A DNA stretch of 64,000 nt from Bremerella sp. P1 (GCF_028748185.1 NZ_CP118164.1:2852001-2916000), one strand, 5' to 3'. Shown: positions 26,318 through 35,127, counted from the first letter of the stretch. The notes: generated by a model from the sequence alone, not told the origin. Translations and numbers: made by a program.

Positions 26318-26449
26318 AGAAGTCTTCAGTATTCGGCAAGCGAACGCCTACCAGCAAGATGACTGGAGCGACGCGATCTCACAACCCCCGTGGACCGTTC
26401 TCCACGAAAGCTCTTCGCTGAAAACTGAACACTGAAAAACTGAAAACCA
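26318..26449. repeat. TTTTCAGTGTTCAG repeat family (locus 3, degenerate)
   Basis: The left arm AAGTCTTCAGTATTCGGCAA (26320-26339) and the right arm CTGAAAACTGAACACTGAAA (26418-26437) resemble locus 1 but are more diverged. They flank about 80 bases of unrelated sequence. The element lies between the radical SAM and MarR genes. Confidence 0.6.
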
Positions 26450-26453
26450 AGAA

Positions 26454-26948
26454 TTACCTTGTTTCCGACGGCTGTTTCTGTCCTACAGGCTCTGCTGGGA
26501 TATTATGCCCAGGCAGTTCAGAAAGCAAATTACCGCGAATAACCGTCAGCGAGCTTTTCACCTTCTGGACGTCCTCGGGCGGAACGTCGCGAAGGGCTTT
26601 GGCGCGGACGCTTTTGGCACAGTCGACCATTTGTTCCCACATCGGTTCCACCTTTTCGGTGGCGCGTATGATCTTCTTGCGGCGATCGTTGGGGTCGGTC
26701 TCGCGGACGATCCAGCCATCGCGTTCCATGCGGTCGATCACCCCGACCAACGTCGGTGCTTCGATACGCATCTGGTCGGCTAGTTCGCTTTGTGTGATTT
26801 CGCCCATGTACGAAAGCCAACACAGGACTTCCCACTGGCGATAGGTGATGCCGAGTTTCCCCAGTTCATCATTCATCGCGCGTGTCATTAGATGGGCGAC
26901 ACTGAAAACCCAATAGCCCAAGCTATCTTCAAAGTCGTAACGGAGCAT
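26454..26948 (-). CDS. MarR-family transcriptional regulator
   Basis: 164 residues from ATG 26948. The winged helix-turn-helix is clear: YRQWEVLCWLSYMGEITQSE, LADQMRIEAPTLVGVIDRME (recognition helix) and the wing around ETDPNDRRKKIIRATEK. N- and C-terminal helices should make the dimer interface. MarR proteins usually repress a neighbouring or divergent gene and respond to small phenolic or oxidant ligands. The target cannot be told; the radical SAM gene is downstream on the same strand beyond a repeat. Confidence 0.93.
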   Translation of the reverse strand: MLRYDFEDSLGYWVFSVAHLMTRAMNDELGKLGITYRQWEVLCWLSYMGEITQSELADQMRIEAPTLVGVIDRMERDGWIVRETDPNDRRKKIIRATEKVEPMWEQMVDCAKSVRAKALRDVPPEDVQKVKSSLTVIRGNLLSELPGHNIPAEPVGQKQPSETR

Positions 26949-27040
26949 TCGATTCTCTTCAGTCTGAGGCTGAATGATTGAGATGAGATTATTGACGAGT
27001 CAGCCTTGCTTCTCTGTTTATGCCATCGGTCATTCAGGTA

Positions 27041-27634
27041 CTAAAAAGCACGCGAATAACAGTATTCAAACAACGTTTCCCACTCGGCGTGGGTAACTTT
27101 GCGTAAAAGTTCCTCGTTTGCGCACTTGCCGCGACTAACGGCTTCACACGCATCCACCATTGCCATCGGGTCCCAATGTCGCTCCGCCAGGAATTGGGTA
27201 TGGCTATCGAGGTTTGCTTCGGAGGCTAACGAGTTTGCCTTCTCAGCAAGTGTCTCCATCGCGGGGTGATCGCCCGTGCGGCGAAACCAGTATTTGGCAT
27301 TGCCGTAATCTGGTTCTCGCCGGTGCATAATCCCGTGCCAGTAACTGCCAGTGGAACTGGGCAGATCCTGACTGACCGTATGCGACTCGTCCAGAAAATT
27401 CCAAAGCAGCCACAAACCGCTGATGCAAGCGCGAGCCATCTCACGGTCTTTCACCGGTTTATCGCTCAGGGAATTAACCTGGATTGCCTGAAGCCGCTCG
27501 AAGGCCGCCGGATCCGGTTTGCCAGGCCCCAGGGGGCATAACGAGGCATTTTGGATAAGTTCGGCGACTTCGTTTGGGTACTGATCGAAATTCATGCCAA
27601 CGCGGGGGTCACTTCCAAGAGGGGTACGCTTCAT
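27041..27634 (-). CDS. Conserved protein with HRREPDY motif, function unknown
   Basis: 197 residues from ATG 27634 (ATG 27595 is an alternative). It has no signal peptide or membrane helix. The central block SSTGSYWHGIMHRREPDYGN, followed by AKYWFRRTGDHP, is dense in His, Arg and aromatic residues and looks like an active or binding site. Similar blocks occur in uncharacterised proteins of bacteria and plants, from memory. FLAERHWDPMAMVDACEAV is a second conserved-looking part. No reaction can be assigned. Confidence 0.75.
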   Translation of the reverse strand: MKRTPLGSDPRVGMNFDQYPNEVAELIQNASLCPLGPGKPDPAAFERLQAIQVNSLSDKPVKDREMARACISGLWLLWNFLDESHTVSQDLPSSTGSYWHGIMHRREPDYGNAKYWFRRTGDHPAMETLAEKANSLASEANLDSHTQFLAERHWDPMAMVDACEAVSRGKCANEELLRKVTHAEWETLFEYCYSRAF

Positions 27635-27855
27635 GGTAGCTTTACCATGGCCTAGCTTAACAGGTTTTCGGTCACTAGCGACCTAACTATTTCGAAAATC
27701 GAACTACCACGGTTGTAGGCGGCTAGATTCCCTGTTCAGGCCGATTTTTCGCTGATAAACTCAGTTACTTCGCCCTCTTACTATAGAGGTGACCTAGAGG
27801 GCGCTAATAGTTACACCCCCTTTAGATTTTCTGATTCTCGTCCGAGGCCTTTCCC

Positions 27856-29487
27856 ATGTCGACTGATCCTCAGAAGGATCCCGCTTCCGTGGAACCCACC
27901 CCCCCATCTCCTGAAGCTTCGGCCCCGGAGGCATCTTCCGACGCACCTAAACCGGCAGAACCCCCCGCCGAAACGACCACCGGCGAGTCCGCTGCCGACG
28001 ATGGTGGCGAGGACAAGGAAAAGAAGAAGGTGCTCATTGGCTCGCAGCGAGACGCACCGAAGCCGGCACCTGCCCAGCGAAAGCCGCAAGCACCCAAGCG
28101 TCCTTCGCAGCCCAAGCCCGCTCAGGACGACGACGATCCGACCAAGATTCCGGCCGATCTGACCGAAACGTTGGCCGAAGCCTCGCAGGAAGAAGGCGAG
28201 CCGGACTACCGATTGCCCGTCGAAGGAGGCAAGGTCCACGTCCCTAATCGCCGCGAGACGATGGAAGACATCGAAGCCGAGTTGGAAGCCGCGTTCGGTG
28301 GAAGCTCGATCGATGACGTGATGGGCAGCCAGACTCCGGCGCCTGCTGCCGTTCGCCTGGAAGAAGGCGATCGCGTGACCGGCACCGTCATTCGCGTGCA
28401 TCGCGAAGACGTCTTCTTCGATCTGCCGGAAGGGAATCAAGGGATCGCTTCGATCCGCAACTTCGTCGCACCGCCTGCGGTGGGTGACAAGTTGGAAGTC
28501 TCGATCGGCGAGTTCAACGGTAGCCAACGTCTGTATGAAGTCGGTATCCCCGGCGCGTCGACCAGCGTCCAAGACTGGGGTGACATCAAAGAAGGGATCG
28601 TTGTTGATGCCGTGGTCGATGGCGTGAACAAGGGTGGTCTTGAGTGTGCCGTCGGTACGGCGCGCGGTTTCATCCCAGCCAGCCAGGTTGCCACCTACCA
28701 CGTGAAGGACCTCGAAGAGTTCAAGGGCCGTAAGCTCCAGTGCCTGGTGACCGAAGCCAATCCCGAGAAGCGTAATTTGGTGCTCAGTGCCCGGGCTGTC
28801 GCCGAGAAGATGGCCGAAGACAACAAGAAGAACCTCCTTGGCAGCCTGACAGTTGGTCAGGTTCGCGAAGGAACCGTGACCCGCATTCAAGACTTCGGCG
28901 CGTTCGTCGACATTGGCGGCGTCGATGGTCTGGTTCACGTTAGCCAAATCAGCTGGGACCGCGTGCAGCATCCTTCTGACGTCCTTTCCGAAGGTCAGGC
29001 CGTGAAGGTGAAGGTCACCAAGATGGATCCCGAGACCGGCAAGATCGGTCTTTCCATCCGCGACACCATGGAGAACCCATGGCAGAAGGTCGCCAGTGAG
29101 TTTGCCGTTGGTAAGGTTGTGCCTGGCAAGGTGACCAAGCTGATGGACTTCGGTGCATTCGTCGAAATCGCCCCAGGCATCGAAGGCCTCGTGCACGTTA
29201 GCGAAGTGAGCTACAGCCGCATCAGCCGCGTTTCCAGCGTGTTGAAGGTGGGCGAAGAGGTCGAGGTGAAGGTCCTCAGCATCGACCAGACCAAGCGTCG
29301 TATTAGCTTGTCGATCAAAGCCACCCAGCCACCACCGGCCGATTCCCGACAAGGAGGCCGTCGCAAGGAAGAACCGGAAACCGACATCGACCGCGAACTG
29401 TCGGTCAAGAAGAAGTCGAACCAGCCACTCAAAGGCGGCATCACCAACGACCAAAGCGAAGGTGCCAAATTCGGCTTGAAGTGGTAA
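27856..29487 (+). CDS. RNA-binding protein with four S1 domains
   Basis: 543 residues from ATG 27856. A Pro/Ala/Glu-rich disordered leader of about 170 residues precedes four S1 OB-fold repeats, roughly 172-235, 245-317, 330-402 and 413-490. The third and fourth have the classic VTRIQDFGAFVDIGGVDGLV and VTKLMDFGAFVEIAPGIEGL pattern; the first is the most degenerate. A basic tail follows. It resembles ribosomal protein S1 or the related general stress/RNA-binding S1 proteins. The N-terminal extension and only four repeats leave open whether it is the ribosomal S1 of this organism. Confidence 0.88.
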   Translation: MSTDPQKDPASVEPTPPSPEASAPEASSDAPKPAEPPAETTTGESAADDGGEDKEKKKVLIGSQRDAPKPAPAQRKPQAPKRPSQPKPAQDDDDPTKIPADLTETLAEASQEEGEPDYRLPVEGGKVHVPNRRETMEDIEAELEAAFGGSSIDDVMGSQTPAPAAVRLEEGDRVTGTVIRVHREDVFFDLPEGNQGIASIRNFVAPPAVGDKLEVSIGEFNGSQRLYEVGIPGASTSVQDWGDIKEGIVVDAVVDGVNKGGLECAVGTARGFIPASQVATYHVKDLEEFKGRKLQCLVTEANPEKRNLVLSARAVAEKMAEDNKKNLLGSLTVGQVREGTVTRIQDFGAFVDIGGVDGLVHVSQISWDRVQHPSDVLSEGQAVKVKVTKMDPETGKIGLSIRDTMENPWQKVASEFAVGKVVPGKVTKLMDFGAFVEIAPGIEGLVHVSEVSYSRISRVSSVLKVGEEVEVKVLSIDQTKRRISLSIKATQPPPADSRQGGRRKEEPETDIDRELSVKKKSNQPLKGGITNDQSEGAKFGLKW

Positions 29488-29515
29488 TACCTAAGCGCCA
29501 ATTTTGATTCAACAG

Positions 29516-29550
29516 AAAAGCCCTCACGCCAAATGCGAGAGGGCTTTTTT
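29516..29550 (+). terminator. Intrinsic terminator of the S1-domain gene
   Basis: Arms AAAAGCCCTC (29516-29525) and GAGGGCTTTT (29539-29548) run into a T tract, 28 bases after the stop at 29487. The minus-strand gene ending at 29550 abuts it. Confidence 0.92.
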
Positions 29551-30002
29551 TATGGTTGATCGGCCCTTTGCGAGTTTAGTCGTCGGGCCGCTTCACTGCG
29601 GCTCATTCCTAAGAACCCCGGTTGCAGACCATGTTCGTTCAGATCGCTCAAGGCTTTCTGGTTGACGACCACCAAGACAACCAGACCCACAATCGGAAAC
29701 AGGATCAACAAGCCACAAAGAACCGCAATCAGCGTCGAATAGACTTGTTGTGCGAGACGAAAGGTGGTGAACATCGCGACGAAAACGAAACACCAGTACG
29801 CGATCGATACCGCACGAATGGGAACCCAGAGTCCGGCAACCGTTAACAGCATTGGTCCGATCGCGAATCCGGTATAGACCAGAATCGCGAGTATCGTCAG
29901 CCGTTGATACCAGACGATCCGAATAAGACGGGTATCCTCGTCCACCGCAGGCTGCGTGGATTCAATACTCGGCGATCGAAATGGCGAGTCGTCGTGGGGC
30001 AT
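29550..30002 (-). CDS. DSPFxSP-family membrane protein (member 1)
   Basis: 150 residues from ATG 30002. The N-terminus MPHDDSPFRSPSIESTQPAV carries the DSPFxSP motif seen in two other genes of this window. Four hydrophobic helices occupy about 33-125. The C-terminus GLQPGFLGMSRSEAARRLNS shares LGMSRSE with the member at 34603-35127. No enzymatic motif is seen. These are probably inner-membrane proteins of an uncharacterised planctomycete family. Confidence 0.75.
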   Translation of the reverse strand: MPHDDSPFRSPSIESTQPAVDEDTRLIRIVWYQRLTILAILVYTGFAIGPMLLTVAGLWVPIRAVSIAYWCFVFVAMFTTFRLAQQVYSTLIAVLCGLLILFPIVGLVVLVVVNQKALSDLNEHGLQPGFLGMSRSEAARRLNSQRADQP

Positions 30003-30031
30003 CCCAGCATTGTAAATGAATGCTCGGCAGT

Positions 30032-30937
30032 TTACTTCAAGCCGACCGCGTGCCCATCGAGCTCCCAGGCATCATCGATTTCGACACCCAAGTAGGTCAG
30101 CAAGGTCGGTACGGCATCGACAATGTAGATCTGCTTTTCAAACTTCCCTTTCTCGGCTCCCTCGCCACTGACCATCAGGAAGCTGTTGAGGATGTCGGGA
30201 TTGGTTTGGCCGTTGCTGTGTCCTTTGCCGAAGCCGCCGTGATCGCTAGTCACGACGATCAGCCACTCTTGGTCGGTTCGTTTCTCGATCGCTTCCAGCA
30301 CGCCTCCTACCAGGCCGTCGACATGTTCGATCGCGGCGATGTACTGCGGGACGGTCGGGTGAAAGCCGTTGGCGTGGCCGGCTCCGTCGACTTCGCCAAA
30401 GTAGAGCATCATGGCGACTGGGTTGTCGTCTTGCGTCAGTTGCTCCACGGCCGCGGCCATTGCGGCGTCGTCCGCCTCTTCATAGGAGTTGTCTTTTTTC
30501 GTATCGATCGAAACGTCGGCCGAGGAAACGATGTACTTGGCGATCGGCGGCCAGTTGATGATCGAAACGGTCTTCGCCTGGGGCATGCTCTTCTTCACGT
30601 AATGAAAGAAGTGCGGGTACTTGTCGAACTTAGGATCCTTAAAGCTGTTTCCCTGCACGTTGTGCTTGTCGGCCCACACGCCGGTGTTGATGCTGCCCCA
30701 GCCAGGCCCGCTAATTGTGTCGTTCTTCTTGTAGCGATCTCCCAGGATGAGCGTCGTTGGCGAGTAAATTCCTGAAGCGCGAATCTTGTCCAGATTGGGT
30801 GTGTTGGCTTTGGTCAGTGCATCGAAGCGGCACCCGTCAATGCCCAGCAGCAGCACGTGCTTCGACTTCTCTTCAGCGGACACAACGCTGGTTACCAACA
30901 ACAAAGTCAGAACGGCAAGGGACAGATAGCGACGCAT
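30032..30937 (-). CDS. Exported alkaline-phosphatase-fold protein (phosphodiesterase/sulfatase superfamily)
   Basis: 301 residues from ATG 30937, with AGGAGA seven bases upstream. The signal peptide is MRRYLSLAVLTLLLVTSVVS. The metal site starts with LLLGIDGCRFDAL (Asp ligand), followed by GPGWGSINTGVWADKHNV, where the nucleophile Thr/Ser should lie; FGEVDGAGHANGF (Asp and His ligands) and VTSDHGGFGKGHSNG (Asp-His pair) complete the two-metal centre. This matches type I phosphodiesterase/nucleotide pyrophosphatase proteins. It is predicted to be periplasmic, with the substrate unknown. Confidence 0.9.
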   Translation of the reverse strand: MRRYLSLAVLTLLLVTSVVSAEEKSKHVLLLGIDGCRFDALTKANTPNLDKIRASGIYSPTTLILGDRYKKNDTISGPGWGSINTGVWADKHNVQGNSFKDPKFDKYPHFFHYVKKSMPQAKTVSIINWPPIAKYIVSSADVSIDTKKDNSYEEADDAAMAAAVEQLTQDDNPVAMMLYFGEVDGAGHANGFHPTVPQYIAAIEHVDGLVGGVLEAIEKRTDQEWLIVVTSDHGGFGKGHSNGQTNPDILNSFLMVSGEGAEKGKFEKQIYIVDAVPTLLTYLGVEIDDAWELDGHAVGLK

Positions 30938-31063
30938 GGGAGATCTCCTGGCAGGGAACATTAGTTGACCGAAAGTCTACTTGCTGCGATGGAGTGGTTC
31001 CACCTGTCAGGCATTATTTTGTTGTTAATCCGACAGGACAGATCTGCGAACAGAAAGCTTTGC

Positions 31064-31579
31064 TCATTGTGGATCTTCGACGGAGGGATCTTCATCGTCG
31101 GGCGGTAAGTCGGCAGCCATCTCGCGTAACGCGTTCCAATTGGGGCCTGTCCGCCGGAACGGAATGCCCTGCCTTTCCAGGCTGTCGCGGATCGTTTCGG
31201 CGACCGGCAACAACGCGAACAGGCCGATGCAGGGACACAACGCGAAGAAGCAGTAGGCGACCATCGTGACCAAGTGTGACTTGGTTGCCAACATCAAGCG
31301 AAGCAGGCTGTACGCGGAAAATAGGTACAGCACCACCAGCCAGCTATAAACGGCGAAACCTGTCCAACGTGCGGGCGAACTATTCTCGGCAGACATGGCC
31401 GAAAGTGCGGCAACCAAGGGAATGGCAACGACCGTGCCTAGTTGCAACGCCATCGCGATGTAGACCAGTTGCAGATAACGGAGCGCCTGGCAGGCCTCTT
31501 CGCCAATCAGCTTCTGTACGGCAAAGTCTGCCCCTTTCGGCGATGCAAACGGGGAGTCAGTAGATTCCGAACTGGTCAT
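31064..31579 (-). CDS. DSPFxSP-family membrane protein (member 2)
   Basis: 171 residues from ATG 31579. The N-terminus MTSSESTDSPFASPKGADFA has the motif, followed by four hydrophobic helices between about 38 and 130. The C-terminal part, with RDSLERQGIPFRRTGPNWNA, aligns in position with the matching tail segments of members 1 and 3 (a short helix, then G and an aromatic or hydrophobic, then G). It ends in an acidic tail. The function is unknown. Confidence 0.72.
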   Translation of the reverse strand: MTSSESTDSPFASPKGADFAVQKLIGEEACQALRYLQLVYIAMALQLGTVVAIPLVAALSAMSAENSSPARWTGFAVYSWLVVLYLFSAYSLLRLMLATKSHLVTMVAYCFFALCPCIGLFALLPVAETIRDSLERQGIPFRRTGPNWNALREMAADLPPDDEDPSVEDPQ

Positions 31580-31668
31580 GCTGATGATTGCGGGATGGCA
31601 GGGAGCACACGAATTTCACTTTTGAACAGACTAAGTTTAATCGTTCCCTTCAACGGACTGCTCAAAAA

Positions 31669-31704
31669 AAGAGCCATGCCCCAGTTCACTCGGGCATGGC
31701 TCTT
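31669..31704 (-). terminator. Intrinsic terminator of the third DUF1559/lipoprotein module
   Basis: A 13-bp perfect stem (31669-31681 with 31692-31704) has a 10-base loop. On minus it is followed by seven T. It lies 31 bases after the lipoprotein stop at 31735. Confidence 0.92.
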
Positions 31705-31734
31705 GGATTTTAAACTGTCCGCGGCAGTAGTCGA

Positions 31735-32127
31735 CTACAGATCGAAGTCTGCTTTGTTTTCGCCGTCGGCGACCGTCGTTTCCAACTGAGAGTTTTTGTT
31801 GTACTTGGCCGGAATCGATTCTTTCATGATCGGTTCCTTGGTGATTTGATCTTGTCCTGCTTCGATGCGGTGAGAGATTTTCACCTTCTTAGCGCCGGGT
31901 GTGGCCATGACTGAATACTGACCATCTTTGATTTCACCGGTAGTTGGTGGAATTCCTTGGGAAGCATCCTCAGGCGATTCAAAGCTGATTCGCCCTTCAG
32001 TGAGTGGCTTGCCGTCGAGGGTCACGGTGCCCGCAACCTGGTGACGGGCAGGCCCATCGTCTTTGGAAGCCACACAACCGATGATCATGGGAATCAACAG
32101 GCAAGCGGCTAATACCGTTGGTTTCAT
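31735..32127 (-). CDS. Small lipoprotein of the DUF1559-associated type (module 3)
   Basis: 130 residues from ATG 32127. The signal sequence MKPTVLAACLLIPMIIGC ends in a lipobox (IIGC). The body starts HQVAGTVTLDGKPLTEGRIS and has the GQYSVMATPGAKKVKISH beta-strand pattern of carboxypeptidase-regulatory-like domains. It is more diverged from copies 1 and 2 and 17 residues shorter, but holds the same place after a DUF1559 gene, 23 bases downstream. It ends at a strong terminator. Confidence 0.87.
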   Translation of the reverse strand: MKPTVLAACLLIPMIIGCVASKDDGPARHQVAGTVTLDGKPLTEGRISFESPEDASQGIPPTTGEIKDGQYSVMATPGAKKVKISHRIEAGQDQITKEPIMKESIPAKYNKNSQLETTVADGENKADFDL

Positions 32128-32150
32128 TTTCTGTTCCTAGAAGATTGTGA

Positions 32151-33152
32151 CTACGGCAGTTGAACGACGTTACCGTCGTTTCGCACGCCCAGGTTTCCAA
32201 ACGTTGGCAGGTCGATCGTTTCGGGGAAGAAGTGCACCGAGCCGTCGACAAACAGCACATTCACCCCACCTGGGTGATCGGAACGCAGCGGAGGGTTGTT
32301 TCCGTAGTTGGTGCAAACACCGTCTGTATCGCAGCTGCTGTCGAAGGGTTGAATTTGATTGATCGGATAGCGGAGAGACGTTGTATTAAAGCAGCGACCA
32401 TCTCTTGAGTTGGGAAGTGTCGTCTTATTGTCGTTGTTGCCGATCGTACCCATGTTGAAACCATAAGTTGTGCTCCGGTAGTCGACCCTCGTTCCGGCAG
32501 CACTCTTCAGCCATGCTCCCACTTCGCTCACCATCATCGTGTTGCTGGTGCCGTCGGTGACATGGGCAAAATTGGTTTTGCTGTTGTAATACAGCACTCC
32601 GTTCATGGACGCATTGCCAACGTCATCGATGACGTTTTCGTTTGCGCCGCTGATACCGGCGAATCCATTCACAACACCAGCGATTGAAACGTAGTCGGCG
32701 ACCATCGTCTTGACCGGATCGCCACCCAACTCTTGCGAAACGGAAGCAGAGGGGCACTCGTAAATCCCGAAGACCGGGCTTCCGGCGTCCACACCACATG
32801 CGTCGCTGACCGAACCGCCGTTCCAGTGTTCGCTCAAGTCGATAATGTCATAGACATTTCCCAGTTCCACGTAGGGAAGCAGATGCACCATCCAACCGGT
32901 TCCCCACTTTCTGCCGGTCGCGGTGCCAAACGGCGGAAGGTTATTGGTCGTTCCAGGCGGCAATCGCAGGTACGTATCGTGGAAGTTGTGCAGGCCCAAC
33001 CCGTGCTGCTTCAGGTTATTCACGCACTGGGAGCGTCGGGCGGCCTCACGAGCTTGCTGCACGGCGGGCAACAGGAGGGCAATCAGGACCCCAATAATCG
33101 CGATCACAACGAGAAGTTCAACCAGCGTGAAGCCGGTGTTTCGGTTCTTCAT
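32151..33152 (-). CDS. DUF1559 prepilin-like protein (module 3)
   Basis: 333 residues from ATG 33152; an ATG four codons earlier is equally open. The short leader MKNRNTG is followed by FTLVELLVVIAIIGVLIALL, the prepilin motif with Gly before the cleavage site. QQAREAARRSQCVNNLKQ and LRSDHPGGVNVLFVDGSVHF place it in DUF1559. Compared with copies 1 and 2 the middle is quite different, so it belongs to another subgroup. The lipoprotein gene follows on the same transcript. Confidence 0.93.
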   Translation of the reverse strand: MKNRNTGFTLVELLVVIAIIGVLIALLLPAVQQAREAARRSQCVNNLKQHGLGLHNFHDTYLRLPPGTTNNLPPFGTATGRKWGTGWMVHLLPYVELGNVYDIIDLSEHWNGGSVSDACGVDAGSPVFGIYECPSASVSQELGGDPVKTMVADYVSIAGVVNGFAGISGANENVIDDVGNASMNGVLYYNSKTNFAHVTDGTSNTMMVSEVGAWLKSAAGTRVDYRSTTYGFNMGTIGNNDNKTTLPNSRDGRCFNTTSLRYPINQIQPFDSSCDTDGVCTNYGNNPPLRSDHPGGVNVLFVDGSVHFFPETIDLPTFGNLGVRNDGNVVQLP

Positions 33153-33462
33153 GAGCAGCACCATAAATCAACGAATAAGTATGTTTGTGCGCAGTACTTC
33201 CGGGGAGTAAGCAAATGCCAAGGAAGTAGGGAGTATATTCTTGGGTGCGAAAAAACACAAGGAATTGTTTAAAATCTTTGCTGCTAACATGTGATATTGC
33301 GCGGCAATATGCTTCCTAAAGCACCTATATTCGCGCGGCGTGCATAACTTATATCGATGTACCGTGGTTTAGAGTTCGAGGCGAATTGCCTCATCGGCAG
33401 GGCTGGAAAAGAACTCTGCGGCCGTTGATGGGACAGCGTATGGGTGGCGATCGGGGGCTAAG
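33153..33462. other. Intergenic region, nothing recognised
   Basis: About 310 bp between two minus-strand genes. It includes an AT-rich part (about 33240-33300) that may hold the promoter of the DUF1559 gene. Confidence 0.45.
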
Positions 33463-34548
33463 TCAAACCACTTGCTGCTCGAAAGGAAGCACGATACGTA
33501 CGTCGTTATCGACCGGTGGAGCTTCCTGCTTCTCGGCGAGATTGATCACCGCGAAGGCGATCACGCCGTGCAGAATCGCCAGGACGAGGAGCCCTCCGAT
33601 GATATTGGCCAGCACGCTGCTTTTGAGTTCGGCGGCCACTTCTTCGGCCGTTCCTCGCTTTAAGCGATTCACGGTTGTGCTGCCTTTGGGCGGCATTAGT
33701 CCTCGGTGGACTTCGCTGTAGATGCCGAAGACGACGACCTCTTCGCCGGGCTCAATTCGTTTCTCGACCAGTTTGGGCAACGAATGAGAGAGCGTTTCCG
33801 CCCCATCGAAGGCCATGTTTTCAGGATCGTCTAGTTCATCGTTCGAGTCGATTGCCTCTCGAAAGACTTGGGCAGTCTCTTCGGCACTCGGCGGAATGAT
33901 CTTATCAATCGGCGTGCTGGTCAATCGCATGTGCCGCTCGACGCGGCCGTCATCATCGGACCAGACATCACTGAAGACCGACAAGATGGAGACAACCTTC
34001 ACCCCTGATCGATCTTCGAACTCGGTGTTGAGCAAGAATTTGCGAGCAGCTGCCACTTCCGAAGAATTGATGCAGTTATCGGCGATCACATCGTCGACCA
34101 TCGGAAAGCCCAACAGTCTAACGTCTCCCCACGAGGTTTGGATCTTGCAGGGTGACATGAGGAAACCAGCGAAGTCGGCCGCTGTGTCGTCATCTTCACG
34201 GTCCGAGAATTCGCCTTCCGGCTTGCAAATATCGTACTCGCAAATGACGCACTCTTTACCGGAAATCGGAGCTTTCATCGGTTCGCCTTCGGCGCGAATG
34301 CGTCCGGCAACCGCGACCTTGCAGCCATCGTTCAGTTGCAAGCCAAAGTCGGCCTTTGAGATCAGCGACCAGTCGCTCCACGCGGTCCAGGCATTGGTGA
34401 GCGCTCCGATACAAAAGAATGTGATCAGCCCAGAAATGGCCCCGAAGATCAGGCCTTCCGGTCGCTGAAAGACTTGATCAAACGCATACATGTACCCGCC
34501 GGCCAATGCGGCCAGCATCAGTAGCGAGAGACCACATCCTTTAAGCAT
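33463..34548 (-). CDS. Membrane protein with GIDE-like (E3-ligase-associated) domain
   Basis: 361 residues from ATG 34548. Two N-terminal helices (about 5-25 and 33-55) and one C-terminal helix (about 315-340) flank a soluble domain. The piece GCKVAVAGRIRAEGEPMKAP, followed by ISGKECVICEYDI, matches the beginning of the GIDE domain known from eukaryotic MULAN/MAPL and its bacterial relatives. Later VVVFGIYSEVHRGLMPPKGS fits the end of that domain. No RING finger is present, so it is not a ubiquitin ligase; the bacterial role is unknown. No partner gene is evident. Confidence 0.78.
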   Translation of the reverse strand: MLKGCGLSLLMLAALAGGYMYAFDQVFQRPEGLIFGAISGLITFFCIGALTNAWTAWSDWSLISKADFGLQLNDGCKVAVAGRIRAEGEPMKAPISGKECVICEYDICKPEGEFSDREDDDTAADFAGFLMSPCKIQTSWGDVRLLGFPMVDDVIADNCINSSEVAAARKFLLNTEFEDRSGVKVVSILSVFSDVWSDDDGRVERHMRLTSTPIDKIIPPSAEETAQVFREAIDSNDELDDPENMAFDGAETLSHSLPKLVEKRIEPGEEVVVFGIYSEVHRGLMPPKGSTTVNRLKRGTAEEVAAELKSSVLANIIGGLLVLAILHGVIAFAVINLAEKQEAPPVDNDVRIVLPFEQQVV

Positions 34549-34602
34549 CGTGAATTACCCTGGACCGGAGCAAGCCAATAACTCGCCGCAGCGAGACACC
34601 CT

Positions 34603-35127
34603 TTAGTGTACTTCTTCAGAGCGGCTCATGCCTAAGGTTTTCGGATCGACCGGCGAGCCGTCGTGGTGGCGAAGCTGCCGGAGAATCTCCTTGTGCGAAG
34701 GTCCTACCCATTCAAACTTCAAGCCATAGCCTCGCAGATCCTGTTGAACCAAGCGAGCCGCGAAGACGATACCCACGATCGAAACACAAGGGATACTGGC
34801 AACGGCCGCAAACCATAGATAACGCTGGTGATAGCCCAACGATCCGAGAACTGTGAATACGATGATGCCGGTGATCAGGCTGGCCAAGGTCCAGCCGCAT
34901 GCCAGGATCGTGAACACCATAATGCTCGAGATCTCACCGGGGTTGTGCTTGTTCATCTCCACGAGAAACCCGCACGGCGCCGCGAGTCCGCCGAAATAGA
35001 ACGCGAACAAAAACTCTAACCGGCGAAGCCCCCGGGCGAGTTTGAAAATCTCTTGCGAGCGCTCGTCGAACGAGTCGTGCAGCTCGTCGACAATTTCGGG
35101 AGATTTAAACGGAGAGTCGTCCGTCAT
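34603..35127 (-). CDS. DSPFxSP-family membrane protein (member 3)
   Basis: 174 residues from ATG 35127. The N-terminus MTDDSPFKSPEIVDELHDSF carries the motif. Hydrophobic helices fall at about 35-57, 65-92 and 97-122. The tail contains DLRGYGLKFEWVGPSHKEIL and ends with the TLGMSRSEEVH sequence shared with member 1. It lies between the GIDE-domain and ketoacyl-synthase-like genes, all on the minus strand, but the gaps leave room for separate promoters. Confidence 0.73.
   Translation of the reverse strand: MTDDSPFKSPEIVDELHDSFDERSQEIFKLARGLRRLEFLFAFYFGGLAAPCGFLVEMNKHNPGEISSIMVFTILACGWTLASLITGIIVFTVLGSLGYHQRYLWFAAVASIPCVSIVGIVFAARLVQQDLRGYGLKFEWVGPSHKEILRQLRHHDGSPVDPKTLGMSRSEEVH

Noticed and set aside
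27811-29454. 547-residue open frame on the minus strand
   Set aside because: It is a shadow of the S1-domain gene on plus; composition is antisense-like and no domain is recognisable.
33463-34548. E3 ubiquitin ligase
   Set aside because: The GIDE-like domain is present but there is no RING finger, so ligase activity is not supported.
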